Below, one piece after another: positions 55,613-63,788 of a DNA stretch of 64,000 nucleotides. The stretch's first letter is position 1; each line of letters begins with the position of its first letter. Below the pieces are notes generated by a model that saw nothing but the letters and a program-made list of their open reading frames with translations, was not told where the DNA came from and did no database searches. Origin of the DNA: Pseudomonas sp. Teo4 (GTDB taxonomy: Bacteria > Pseudomonadota > Gammaproteobacteria > Pseudomonadales > Pseudomonadaceae); assembly GCF_034387475.1 (NCBI RefSeq), contig NZ_JAXCIL010000001.1, positions 2,232,001-2,296,000 on the forward strand, written 5' to 3'. The position numbers and the translations under genes are program-made.

Positions 55613-56013
55613 AGACAACACTGCTAAACGGCCTGAGCCTGGCTGCGCTGCTCATCGGGGTAACTGCCAACGCCAGTGCCGCCGACGCCCCGGTGTCGCG
55701 TCCTGGGCAAACCTTCGACGAACGCGACGGCCAGGCCCTGTTCCAGGCGATCTGCCAGGGCTGCCACATGGACCATGGCCAGGGCGCACAAGGCGCCGGA
55801 CACTACCCGGCACTGGCGCAGAACCCGAAGCTTGCCGCCTCGGCTTACGCAATCTTCATGGTCGGCAAGGGCCAGGGCGGTATGCCCGCCTTCGCCAGCC
55901 GCCTGGACGATGAACAGATTGCCGCGGTGGTGAGCTACATCCGCACCCATAACGGCAATGCCTTCGACACCCCGGTCAGCGCTGCTGAAGTACGCGCCAC
56001 GCTCGGCCGCTGA
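55609..56013 (+). CDS. Periplasmic class I cytochrome c
   Basis: A 134-residue exported protein with a signal peptide (MKTTLLNGLSLAALLIGVTA, then NASAAD) and one haem site CQGCH; the sixth ligand Met is in GKGQGGMPAFASRL. It starts inside the last codons of the amine oxidase gene. By context it accepts electrons from that flavoenzyme and passes them to a terminal oxidase. Confidence 0.94.
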   Translation: MKTTLLNGLSLAALLIGVTANASAADAPVSRPGQTFDERDGQALFQAICQGCHMDHGQGAQGAGHYPALAQNPKLAASAYAIFMVGKGQGGMPAFASRLDDEQIAAVVSYIRTHNGNAFDTPVSAAEVRATLGR

Positions 56014-56028
56014 CACCAAGGACTACCT

Positions 56029-56529
56029 ATGACATCCAAATACGTTCCCCCTGTACTCTCGGCCGGGCTTGGCCTGGTCATGGCCGGTGCTGCCAGCGCC
56101 GAGGTGCTGCGCCACCCCATTCCCGGCAGCGATTTCCCGGTGGCGTTGGCCATCGAGATCCCAGCGTCCACGACCTTGGTCAACTTCAGCGGTGCCGTAC
56201 CACGGGTGACCGCGCCGGAAAACCCACGCGACAGCATCGCCGCATACGGCGACACCGAACGCCAGACCGTGGATACTCTGGAGCAGTTGCGCCAGTCACT
56301 GGAAAAGCTCGGCCTTGGCATGGGTGATATCGTGCGCATGCAGGTGTTTCTGGTGGGCGACCCGGCACTGAACGGGCGCATGGACTTCGCCGGTTTCATG
56401 CGCGGGTACCAGCGTTTCTTTGGCAACGCCTCGCAACCGCTGCTGCCAACGCGCTCGGTGGTGCAGGTCGCCGGCCTGGCCAACCCGGGTTTCCTGGTAG
56501 AGATCGAAATCAGCGCGGCACGGCGCTGA
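56029..56529 (+). CDS. Exported RidA-family imine/enamine deaminase
   Basis: A 166-residue protein with a signal peptide (VPPVLSAGLGLVMAGAASA). The RidA core shows the conserved Arg in PTRSVVQVAGL and the ending FLVEIEISA. Cytoplasmic RidA proteins hydrolyse reactive imines from PLP enzymes to keto acids and ammonia. Here the export signal places it next to the periplasmic amine oxidase, whose imine product it could hydrolyse. It lies 15 bp after the cytochrome gene. Confidence 0.9.
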   Translation: MTSKYVPPVLSAGLGLVMAGAASAEVLRHPIPGSDFPVALAIEIPASTTLVNFSGAVPRVTAPENPRDSIAAYGDTERQTVDTLEQLRQSLEKLGLGMGDIVRMQVFLVGDPALNGRMDFAGFMRGYQRFFGNASQPLLPTRSVVQVAGLANPGFLVEIEISAARR

Positions 56530-56587
56530 TCGGCGACGGCGGCTTGGGCAGCTGCATGCCCAGGCCGCCTTGGGATATGCTGCCACC

Positions 56588-57475
56588 ATGAATATAAGAC
56601 GAATCGAATGTTTTCTTGCGGTGGTCGACCTGGGTACCGTCACCGCCGCTGCGCAAAGCCTGTTTCTGGCCCAGCCGGCTCTCAGCCGTCAGTTGCAGAC
56701 ACTGGAGCAAGAGCTGGACCTGAAGCTGTTCGATCACCAGCGCAACCGCCTGAGCCTGACCCCCGCCGGACGCGAGCTGGTGCCGCTGGCCCGTCAGTTG
56801 CTGAGCAATGCTCGCTCGGTCAAGGCGGCCGCCAGCAGTTGGAAGGACGGGCGCATCAAGCGCCTGTACATTTCCGCCACGGCGGCCACCATCAACGAAC
56901 TCATCGCCCCGTTCATCACCACCCTGCCCGACAGCGACCCGCTGCTCCTCACCGTCGAGGCGCCACACTTCAACATGCTGCACCTGCTGCACGACGGCAT
57001 CGACATGGTCGTCAGCCCGACCGCCATCGAAGGCGACGTGGCGAGCCTGTACCTGGGCCAGGCACCCCTGCGCGCTTACGTTTCGCCCGATCACCCCTGG
57101 GCACGGGCGCAACGCCAGACCATCGCCCTAGACGAACTGGTGCAACACGAACTGATCTTGCCGGGCCGGCAAAGCGTCAGCCGCCTACAGCTGGACTTGG
57201 CGGTGGCCCGTGCCGGTCTCGCTTACCAGTCCATCATCGAGTGCGGCCAAGCCGCCACCATTCAGGCGCTGGCCGTGAGTGGCCGGGGCATTGGCATCGT
57301 GACCGACCTGCCCCGCTACGGCGCTTACGACCTGCACATACTCGATGCGCCGGGCAGCCCGAATACCTATCTGGGCGTCGATCTTTACGCGGCCTGGAGC
57401 CACGAGCACTACAGCACGCCAGTGCTGGGTGGGATTGCCGCGCGGATGAGGGATTATCTGCTGCGCAGGTTCTGA
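56588..57475 (+). CDS. LysR-type transcriptional regulator
   Basis: A 295-residue regulator started at ATG 56588 (MNIRRIECFLAVVDLGTVTA). The HTH is AAAQSLFLAQPALSRQLQTL; the C-terminal effector domain has the usual two-lobe pattern (DMVVSPTAI; HELILPGRQSVSRLQ). It lies 58 bp downstream on the same strand as the catabolic genes, which is less common than divergent placement. It likely controls the operon promoter before 46789, but no T-N11-A site was identified. Confidence 0.92.
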   Translation: MNIRRIECFLAVVDLGTVTAAAQSLFLAQPALSRQLQTLEQELDLKLFDHQRNRLSLTPAGRELVPLARQLLSNARSVKAAASSWKDGRIKRLYISATAATINELIAPFITTLPDSDPLLLTVEAPHFNMLHLLHDGIDMVVSPTAIEGDVASLYLGQAPLRAYVSPDHPWARAQRQTIALDELVQHELILPGRQSVSRLQLDLAVARAGLAYQSIIECGQAATIQALAVSGRGIGIVTDLPRYGAYDLHILDAPGSPNTYLGVDLYAAWSHEHYSTPVLGGIAARMRDYLLRRF

Positions 57476-57677
57476 GGGTGTCTGCGACGTATCCAGCCGT
57501 GTGGGCCATCTTCCATGGCGCTGTGCCCCAGTACCTACTGAGCGTCTGTGCCGTCATCACGATGTGGAGGTAACGTCGTGATTGGCCCTTCGCTAAGGCA
57601 GTATTTACCGGTTTGAACACTGAGATCCCAATAATCATCTACTCTCGGAATGTTCAATGCGTGATAAGGAGTCGTCT

Positions 57678-58541
57678 GTGGGCACCTTCCGCATATCGCA
57701 TGGATTTACGCTCACCCTCTGCTGGGTGGTCTTTATATGCTTTGTCGACATCACCAACGCGCTGGCCGACAAGCCAACGGCAGAGAGGGTTGAGAGAACC
57801 GCGCAAGTGACGCGCTTGACCCTGACGTCAGACACGCCGTTGACCGTTACCTTTTCTCCTTGCCCGGGCTCCGGTGCGGACTGTTCTGTAAATGCCGACT
57901 CTGCAGACGCTGAGAACCAAGCAACTCAGTCAGAAGGACCAGAAGCCCCCATCACCAAGCTGCAGCGTATCGCCCGAGCATTGGGGTCGATTCCGGACAC
58001 ACAGGTATGGATCCAGGCGCTCACTGTTTGCCTTGTAATATTCTCGGCTTACCTGTCGTTGCGAACGGCGCGAATTTCAAGACTCAATGTTCAGGTCGAC
58101 GCCTTTCAGAAACTCCGCGCCGAATTTCTCTCGTTCAGCACCAAATTGCCCATACATTTCTGGACCCAGCAAGAATTGCCCGAGGGCGATTGTGAATCCT
58201 ACGATGAGCTTCGCGCCATGGAGCGATACTGGTTTCAATCATTCGATGAGTGGTATATCACGCAGGTTCTTCACCCAAACACCTTAGGCCACCTTTGGGA
58301 TACCTACTATCGGAATGCAATTTTGAAAAATCGTGAGAGTGCAGCGATGATCGCGGCTCTTATTCATACGAAGAAACATACCGGAGCGACACTCTACAAG
58401 CGATTTTATCGGATGGTCGTGTACCAGGGCTGGTGGCGAATCAGCACATATCGTAGAGCTGAGGAGCTTGCTAATACGTGGGAAGCACACATAGCTACGC
58501 AAAAGAAACTTCGCGACGCAGCGCTCAAGGACACCACGTGA
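57678..58541 (+). CDS. Unrecognised membrane-anchored protein
   Basis: GTG 57678 is preferred over the in-frame ATG 57657 because AAGGAG lies six bases before it (287 residues). A signal peptide or TM helix is at the N-terminus (FTLTLCWVVFICFVDITNALA), then an about 80-residue low-complexity stretch with two Cys (FSPCPGSGADCS). One TM helix (IQALTVCLVIFSAYLSL) and an about 150-residue Trp/Tyr/His-rich cytoplasmic domain follow. I know no family. Base composition is AT-richer than neighbours, suggesting recent acquisition. Confidence 0.75.
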   Translation: MGTFRISHGFTLTLCWVVFICFVDITNALADKPTAERVERTAQVTRLTLTSDTPLTVTFSPCPGSGADCSVNADSADAENQATQSEGPEAPITKLQRIARALGSIPDTQVWIQALTVCLVIFSAYLSLRTARISRLNVQVDAFQKLRAEFLSFSTKLPIHFWTQQELPEGDCESYDELRAMERYWFQSFDEWYITQVLHPNTLGHLWDTYYRNAILKNRESAAMIAALIHTKKHTGATLYKRFYRMVVYQGWWRISTYRRAEELANTWEAHIATQKKLRDAALKDTT

Positions 58542-59259
58542 ACACTGTCCTCGAGAAGCTTTGGATCCCGACCCGAATGCGTCCTGGGACCAAATTGCTT
58601 CCGAAATGGAGGAACACGCGGCAAAGCAGGAACCAATTACCTAAAAACTCGACGGCCATTTTTGGCCGTTAGCCGCCCTCTGCGAAGAGTGGCTAAGGAT
58701 CGACTCAGTCTCTGACCACTGGCAACGGGCGACTCTCCACCGATCATGATGATGAGCTTGATGGTCGAGTGGAGTGCAATGTCGCAACACCCAAATTCAT
58801 GATTTTTTGCATCCAGCCTTGGCGGAAATCACCCAGAAATCTGCCGCCCGATAATTAATGGGCCTTAGCGAAACGACGTGATAGTGCATCGATAGGATCG
58901 GGCCTTGACGCCATCCCCATGCCCGCGCCGTCAATGGCTAGCTGCTCTAGGCGAGCTGCGGCATAGGGTGAATCGCGAATGGGTAAAAATGCTCCTTCCA
59001 ATCAGAAGTACTCCTAGGCCAGAATCTGCGAAACGGCTCCATTTAGTAATAGCGCCCGCTAAGTGGGGACAGCCCCAAAGCGAGATGAGCCTCTGCTTTT
59101 CTCGGGATGCTAAAATATCAACCCCTTACGCAGAAACGTAAAGCTCGCACTCAAACTGCCGACTACATGGCGAGAGAAACGAGCCTAGTCGCCCCCTCCC
59201 TCTCATTCAAGACGCCCTGCTCCGGGTTATCAAGATAATCTATCCGAAGGAACAATTAC
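58542..59259. other. Gene-poor AT-richer spacer
   Basis: No convincing gene is seen in these 718 bp; short open frames such as 58905-59141 lack a good ribosome site and family features. The stretch begins with a copy of a degenerate element (58660-58702) whose relative lies at 61530-61572. It ends with the GAAGGAACA ribosome site of the following gene. Confidence 0.6.
58660..58702 (+). repeat. Degenerate direct repeat, copy 1
   Basis: TTTTGGCCGTTAGCCGCCCT and the following 23 bases match 61530-61572 at about 34 of 43 positions by eye. The first part (ACGGCCATTTTTGGCCGT) can also fold as a hairpin and could terminate transcription from 57678-58541. Confidence 0.6.
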
Positions 59260-60522
59260 TTGAACCAATCTGCATCCAAGTTACCAGAAAGTCCTTACCA
59301 GCCCTCTGATTCAACAATATTGGTGCGAAAGTTTTTCCGGAAAGCACCGAAGTATTGGAAGGTCATCGCCGGTGCGATTTCCCTTTATGCTGTAGGCGCA
59401 GCAATCCTCGCGCTATATGTCTATCTTTACACGATCCAACGGGTTGATTTATTCATGCCATCCGTTGCGGTAAGCCCGGCTCTGTTCGCTTGGTTAGTCT
59501 GTGGGGCCCTCATTCTCCTCGCCTCATTACTCTGCATCATCACACCAGCCATTGTATTCACTGGGCTGATATCGCTATTCAGCCTGCGAGCCAAAGACGC
59601 AGTCAGATTAACACCTCGACTAGCTATTCTCATGGCTGGCGGCTTCGGAATCATGATCTTGGGCGCATATAAACTTAAATCAGACGATTTCGCTTGGTCA
59701 TTCTTGGTGGTATGGCTCCTTGGACTATCAGGTATATGGCTGATAGTAGCAGCAACAAAATCGCAGCGATCAAATTACTTTAATAAAATAGAAGGAAAAA
59801 ATTGGTACAAAGCCAGAATAGCGGTGACAATCTTGGTCGCATCAATAATCTACTTATGTACCGTAGCGGTGGGGATATATCCTACAACATTCATATCTTG
59901 GTCTCACCCTGAAGGCTCAACGGAATCTGGAGAGTTTCTGGTCATGGGAATCTCTATTGCCTGGATGGTACTTATCTGCATCCCAACAATTACCTACTAC
60001 AACACGGAAGGAGATCTTTCCAAAAAGGTTTTCAACACTTTAAAAGCAGTTTGCATCGTGATCCTTGCATTTCTTTTAATGTCGCCATCCTTATTTGGCC
60101 TGGTAGCTTACTCCGCTGCATCAGCGGTGCAACTAAGAAACTCACAAGTATCCGAATATATTGTTAGCAAAAAGTATCCAAAAGAAACCTTGGACAAAGA
60201 AACTTGGAAGGTCAAAGAGATAAATAATAAAGAAAAAAATGTCACCATACAAGCCTTCCCCTTGTTCAAATTCGGCGAGACCCTGCTGCTTTGCCCCGCC
60301 AAATACGCAAGCCTCGATAAAAACCACATTGCTGAGTTTTCCAAATATTGCTTTGCAACAACGAATTCTGAAATGACTCTGGCCCCACCCGCTCAATCGG
60401 AGCGAATTTTTTACCTTAAAGAAACCTACTGTGGCCGAGTATTCACAAATCCCCCTTTGAAATTAAGCCAGAAACAGCAATGCGTGTTTGCTCCTCCAAA
60501 GAGCAACCCTATGGCAAGGTAG
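59260..60522 (+). CDS. Unrecognised polytopic membrane protein
   Basis: This 420-residue protein starts at TTG 59260, with AAGGA eight bases before it. Seven or so TM helices fill the first three-quarters (VIAGAISLYAVGAAILALYV; ALFAWLVCGALILLASLLC; IAVTILVASIIYLCTVAVGI; VCIVILAFLLMSPSLFGLV). A Lys-rich soluble tail of about 130 residues follows (KKYPKETLDKETWKVKEINN). I do not recognise it. The codon use and AT content differ strongly from the GC-rich surroundings, consistent with transfer. Confidence 0.8.
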   Translation: MNQSASKLPESPYQPSDSTILVRKFFRKAPKYWKVIAGAISLYAVGAAILALYVYLYTIQRVDLFMPSVAVSPALFAWLVCGALILLASLLCIITPAIVFTGLISLFSLRAKDAVRLTPRLAILMAGGFGIMILGAYKLKSDDFAWSFLVVWLLGLSGIWLIVAATKSQRSNYFNKIEGKNWYKARIAVTILVASIIYLCTVAVGIYPTTFISWSHPEGSTESGEFLVMGISIAWMVLICIPTITYYNTEGDLSKKVFNTLKAVCIVILAFLLMSPSLFGLVAYSAASAVQLRNSQVSEYIVSKKYPKETLDKETWKVKEINNKEKNVTIQAFPLFKFGETLLLCPAKYASLDKNHIAEFSKYCFATTNSEMTLAPPAQSERIFYLKETYCGRVFTNPPLKLSQKQQCVFAPPKSNPMAR

Positions 60523-60923
60523 CTTCTAGCCATCATACGAAATTTTGGATTTATCACCTATTATTTTATTTGCGTCGAAATTAAGGAAATGCAGCCGTGA
60601 GTGAATCCTGCCGCGCGTTGGGTTAACCCAGGTTCTCACAACTGAGGGCGGCAGCCCTTTAGTCACGAGAAAGTGTTAAAGGCAGAGGCCGCCACACCAA
60701 GAATATAGATGGTATTTATCGAGTAAATATTTAACTATCTTTGAATGGCCTTTTTTGGCCAACACCCCCTGACGGGACTGGTGCAGAAAGGCCAAAAACG
60801 GACATTAAGAGCCTAATAAACTAGGAGCGATTCATGGAGCAATCATTCGCGATTCGCGGCAATTTACCAGAAATCGCCATTGAGAACGGGAGGTATTCTA
60901 CGTTTCCGAACATGCCTAATTAC
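60523..60923. other. AT-richer intergenic region
   Basis: These 401 bp show no supported gene. Short inverted stretches (GGCCTTTTTTGGCC near 60747-60760) could form a hairpin. The downstream side is the 3' end of the GIY-YIG gene on the minus strand. Confidence 0.5.
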
Positions 60924-61322
60924 TTAACTAGAGAACATGGCCTGAATTTCTCGCGCCCCTGGCTTTGAGTTGTACGGGGGCTTAAGTGCGATAATAAGAA
61001 GGTACTCGAGAGCAATCCTATCGGTTTCGTTGCTGACCTGTATGAAGCGAACAGTTTCCCAAGCCCCCCACCAAGGCTTGCTCTTATGTGGCGAAGTCTG
61101 GTCATGTTGTCTTAGCTTAATACGTCGGCCGGCTTGCCCAACGTAGAGAGCTTTCCCGTCTTCACTGAAATAGGCATATACCGCACCTTTCCCATTGTCC
61201 CCTAGCTTACCTTTCTCGAAATAAGTTTTGCGATCCTTAGGCTCTGTATTCGAATAAAATAAATTTTCGGCCTCGTTTGAAGCGTCTTCAATTGCTTGCC
61301 GAAGTTTTTCGAAAGCTGGCAT
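60924..61322 (-). CDS. GIY-YIG nuclease-family protein
   Basis: The start is taken at ATG 61322 (AGGTGG eight bases upstream) rather than the GTG 12 bp before it; 132 residues. The GIY-YIG fold is seen as VYAYFSEDGKALYVGQAGRR, with a catalytic-like Arg nearby and the later Glu in ALEYLLI. It is a small, single-domain member such as those encoded near mobile or defence regions. Target and activity are unknown; its location in an AT-richer patch fits acquired DNA. Confidence 0.85.
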   Translation of the reverse strand: MPAFEKLRQAIEDASNEAENLFYSNTEPKDRKTYFEKGKLGDNGKGAVYAYFSEDGKALYVGQAGRRIKLRQHDQTSPHKSKPWWGAWETVRFIQVSNETDRIALEYLLIIALKPPYNSKPGAREIQAMFSS

Positions 61323-61681
61323 TAATACGGCCACCTAAAGTGAGCAACACAATTTTAAATGAGCACGCTCGGAGTGGCTCAAACGGCCAGTTGCGAACCC
61401 TTTATCCAAACGCATATATACACGGATTCGAGCTTTCATCGCAAATAATTTTAGGCAAAATTTGACACAGTGCCAGAAGTTTGGGCAATGCCCGATCTGG
61501 GTCGAAAGCAACGAAAGCCGAGAGGCTGCTTTTGGTCGTTAGCTGACCTCCACGAAGGGCGGCCAAGGCTCGGGAGCTGCCATTCGCGACAGACCGCTAT
61601 CGGCCGATTACTGCCGTTGGTACAAGGCAGATACTGACCAATAGCCGTCAGCTACGATTGCCACACCGGCCGGTTGCCCCC
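61323..61681. other. Intergenic region with a repeat remnant
   Basis: These 359 bp hold the upstream region of the GIY-YIG gene and the 3' end of the XRE regulator gene. They contain the second copy (61530-61572) of the degenerate repeat. No gene was found. Confidence 0.6.
61530..61572 (+). repeat. Degenerate direct repeat, copy 2
   Basis: TTTTGGTCGTTAGCTGACCT and the following 23 bases align with 58660-58702 in the same orientation. The two copies enclose the AT-richest part of the window. Confidence 0.6.
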
Positions 61682-62236
61682 TCAATTAAATACCCAAAGC
61701 ACACGGGTCGGCTTGTCCGTCAAATTGGCATACCGAAAACGTGCGTGGGATTGCAGCTGAAAACTGTCACTGGCGTAAAGCGTCACAGGCTCGCCATCAC
61801 CCAGCCACACGGTCAGCTCGCCTTCAAGCACGAAGCAGCCCTGCTCGGAACTGTCATCCAGGTACTCTTCGCCACTGGTGGCCCCTGGTTCAAGGTGGCT
61901 GTCGAGCATGGCAAAACCGCCCGTAATCGTAGGTGATGCCAGCACATCGGTAATACCACCGCCCAGATGCAGGGTACGACGCTCATTGGGACGGCTTACC
62001 CAATCAAGGCCACGGGGTTTGTCCAGGTTGTAGAAATACGCCGTCGATACACCGAGTGATTCGCTGATAGCCGTCAAGTCCGCCACAGTCGGGCGCGACA
62101 CGCCCCGCTCGACCTGGGAAAGAAAGCCAACCGAGCGACCAATGCGTTGAGCCAGCTCGCCCAGTGTCAGACCTTTGAACTTGCGCAGATCGCGAATGAG
62201 CACTGCCAGCTCTTCGACTTCTTCGTGAACCTTCAT
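61682..62236 (-). CDS. XRE-family regulator with C-terminal cupin domain
   Basis: A 184-residue regulator with HTH (LTLGELAQRIGRSVGFLSQVERG) and a cupin sensor domain (EQGCFVLEGELTVWLGDGEPVTL). This type includes PuuR-like regulators of polyamine catabolism. It lies downstream of spuC on the same strand, separated by a strong hairpin, which supports a role in polyamine control. Confidence 0.92.
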   Translation of the reverse strand: MKVHEEVEELAVLIRDLRKFKGLTLGELAQRIGRSVGFLSQVERGVSRPTVADLTAISESLGVSTAYFYNLDKPRGLDWVSRPNERRTLHLGGGITDVLASPTITGGFAMLDSHLEPGATSGEEYLDDSSEQGCFVLEGELTVWLGDGEPVTLYASDSFQLQSHARFRYANLTDKPTRVLWVFN

Positions 62237-62321
62237 GCTTCAACCTTAAAACAAAAAATACCGTATACCCTGCAAAGCCCGGCACGGCAATTGGCCGTAG
62301 CGACTGTCTGAGCACACGAAA

Positions 62322-62353
62322 CCCACGGCAGGGGGAGCTGCCCCTGCCGTGGG
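62322..62353 (-). terminator. Hairpin terminator after spuC
   Basis: A 13-14-bp GC-rich perfect stem (CCCACGGCAGGGG / CCCCTGCCGTGGG) lies just after the spuC stop on the minus strand; it is followed by TTTCG, so the T-tract is weak. It could also attenuate reading into the XRE gene. Confidence 0.7.
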
Positions 62354-62361
62354 CTACATCC

Positions 62362-63720
62362 TCAACGAATGGCCTGGTACGTCAGGTCCAGGCACTTGCG
62401 GGCCTTTTCCACCAGTTCGTCGATCTCTTCAATGCTGATGACCAGCGGCGGCGCGATGATCATGGTGTCACCCACTGCGCGCATGATCAGGCCGTTGTCG
62501 AAGCAGTGCTGACGGCAGATCATGCCGACACCCAGGCCTTCGTAACGGGCCCGTGTGGCCTTGTCTTTCACCAGCTCGATGGCACCCAGCATGCCCAAAC
62601 CGCGCACTTCGCCCACCAGCGGGTGGTCGGCCAGCTCGCGCAGACGCTTTTGCAGGTAGGGTGCGGTTTGTTCGCGAACCTGCTCGATGATTTTTTCATC
62701 GCGCAGGATGCGCAGGTTTTCCAGGCCTACAGCAGCCGCCACCGGGTGGCCGGAATAGGTGAAGCCGTGGTTGAAGTCACCGCCTTCGCCAAGCACTTTG
62801 GCCACTTCGTCACGCACGATCACACCGCCCATGGGGATGTAGCCGGAGGTGAGGCCCTTGGCGATGGTCATCAGGTCGGGCTTGAGGTCGTAGTAGTCGG
62901 TACCGAACCACTGGCCGGTACGGCCAAAGCCGCAGATCACTTCGTCAGCGACGAACAGGATGTCGTACTTGGCCAGGATCTCCTTGACCTTCGGCCAGTA
63001 GGTCTGTGACGGGATGATCACCCCACCCGCGCCCTGGATCGGTTCGGCGATGAAGGCGGCGACATTGTCCACGCCAACCTGCAGGATCTTCGCCTCCAGC
63101 TGTTCGGCGGCCCACACGCCGAATTCGGCTTCGGTCATGTCGCCACCTTCGCCATACCAGTACGGCTGCGGGATGTGCACGATATCCGGGATCAAACCGC
63201 CTTGCTGGTGCATGCCGCTCATGCCGCCCAGGCCCGCACCCGCCACGGTGGAACCGTGGTAGCCGTTGATACGGCCAATGATGACCTTCTTGTCCTTCTT
63301 GCCTTTGATCGCCCAGTAATGGCGAACCATGCGCAGCACGGTGTCGTTGCCTTCCGAGCCGGAGCCGGTGAAGAACACATGGCTCATGCCTTGCGGGGCC
63401 ACGTCGGCAATCGCCTTGGCCAACTCCAGCGCTGGCGGGTGGGCAGTCTGGAAGAACAGGTTGTAGTACGGCAGTTCCTTCATCTGCTTGCTGGCCACCT
63501 CGGCCAACTCGTCACGGCCATAGCCAACTGCCACGCACCACAGGCCAGCCATGCCATCGAGGATCTTGTTGCCTTCGCTGTCCCACAAGTACACGCCCTT
63601 GGCCGAGGTGATGATACGCGGGCCTTTCTCGGCAAGTTGTTTGACATCGCTGAACGGTGCCAGGTGATGGTCACGGCTCATGGCTTGCCAGGCAAGCGTC
63701 TGCGAATTCTTTTCACTCAT
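62362..63720 (-). CDS. spuC: Polyamine:pyruvate aminotransferase, SpuC-like
   Basis: A 452-residue class III PLP aminotransferase. The PLP lysine is in LMTIAKGLTSGYIPMGG; the phosphate-binding segment is FTGSGSEGNDTVLRMVRHYW and the Asp in FVADEVICGFGRTGQWFG. The protein is close to the putrescine/cadaverine-pyruvate aminotransferases of Pseudomonas, converting putrescine to 4-aminobutanal. The neighbouring spuA (gamma-glutamyl-polyamine branch) supports this. Confidence 0.92.
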   Translation of the reverse strand: MSEKNSQTLAWQAMSRDHHLAPFSDVKQLAEKGPRIITSAKGVYLWDSEGNKILDGMAGLWCVAVGYGRDELAEVASKQMKELPYYNLFFQTAHPPALELAKAIADVAPQGMSHVFFTGSGSEGNDTVLRMVRHYWAIKGKKDKKVIIGRINGYHGSTVAGAGLGGMSGMHQQGGLIPDIVHIPQPYWYGEGGDMTEAEFGVWAAEQLEAKILQVGVDNVAAFIAEPIQGAGGVIIPSQTYWPKVKEILAKYDILFVADEVICGFGRTGQWFGTDYYDLKPDLMTIAKGLTSGYIPMGGVIVRDEVAKVLGEGGDFNHGFTYSGHPVAAAVGLENLRILRDEKIIEQVREQTAPYLQKRLRELADHPLVGEVRGLGMLGAIELVKDKATRARYEGLGVGMICRQHCFDNGLIMRAVGDTMIIAPPLVISIEEIDELVEKARKCLDLTYQAIR

Positions 63721-63788
63721 CGACTTCTCTCCATCAACATACGCAGCCGGGCTGCGGGAATATTGTTTTATTCAAAAACGGCCAATAA

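Noticed and set aside
53764..56013. 749-codon frame crossing the M20 and amine oxidase genes
   Set aside because: Only its end is real: the cytochrome c gene begins at 55609 with a signal peptide and haem motif. The rest is an alternative frame of better-supported genes.
58905..59141. Small ORF of 78 codons in the AT-richer patch
   Set aside because: No convincing ribosome site, no repeat of the frame in a homologue I know, and composition like non-coding DNA.
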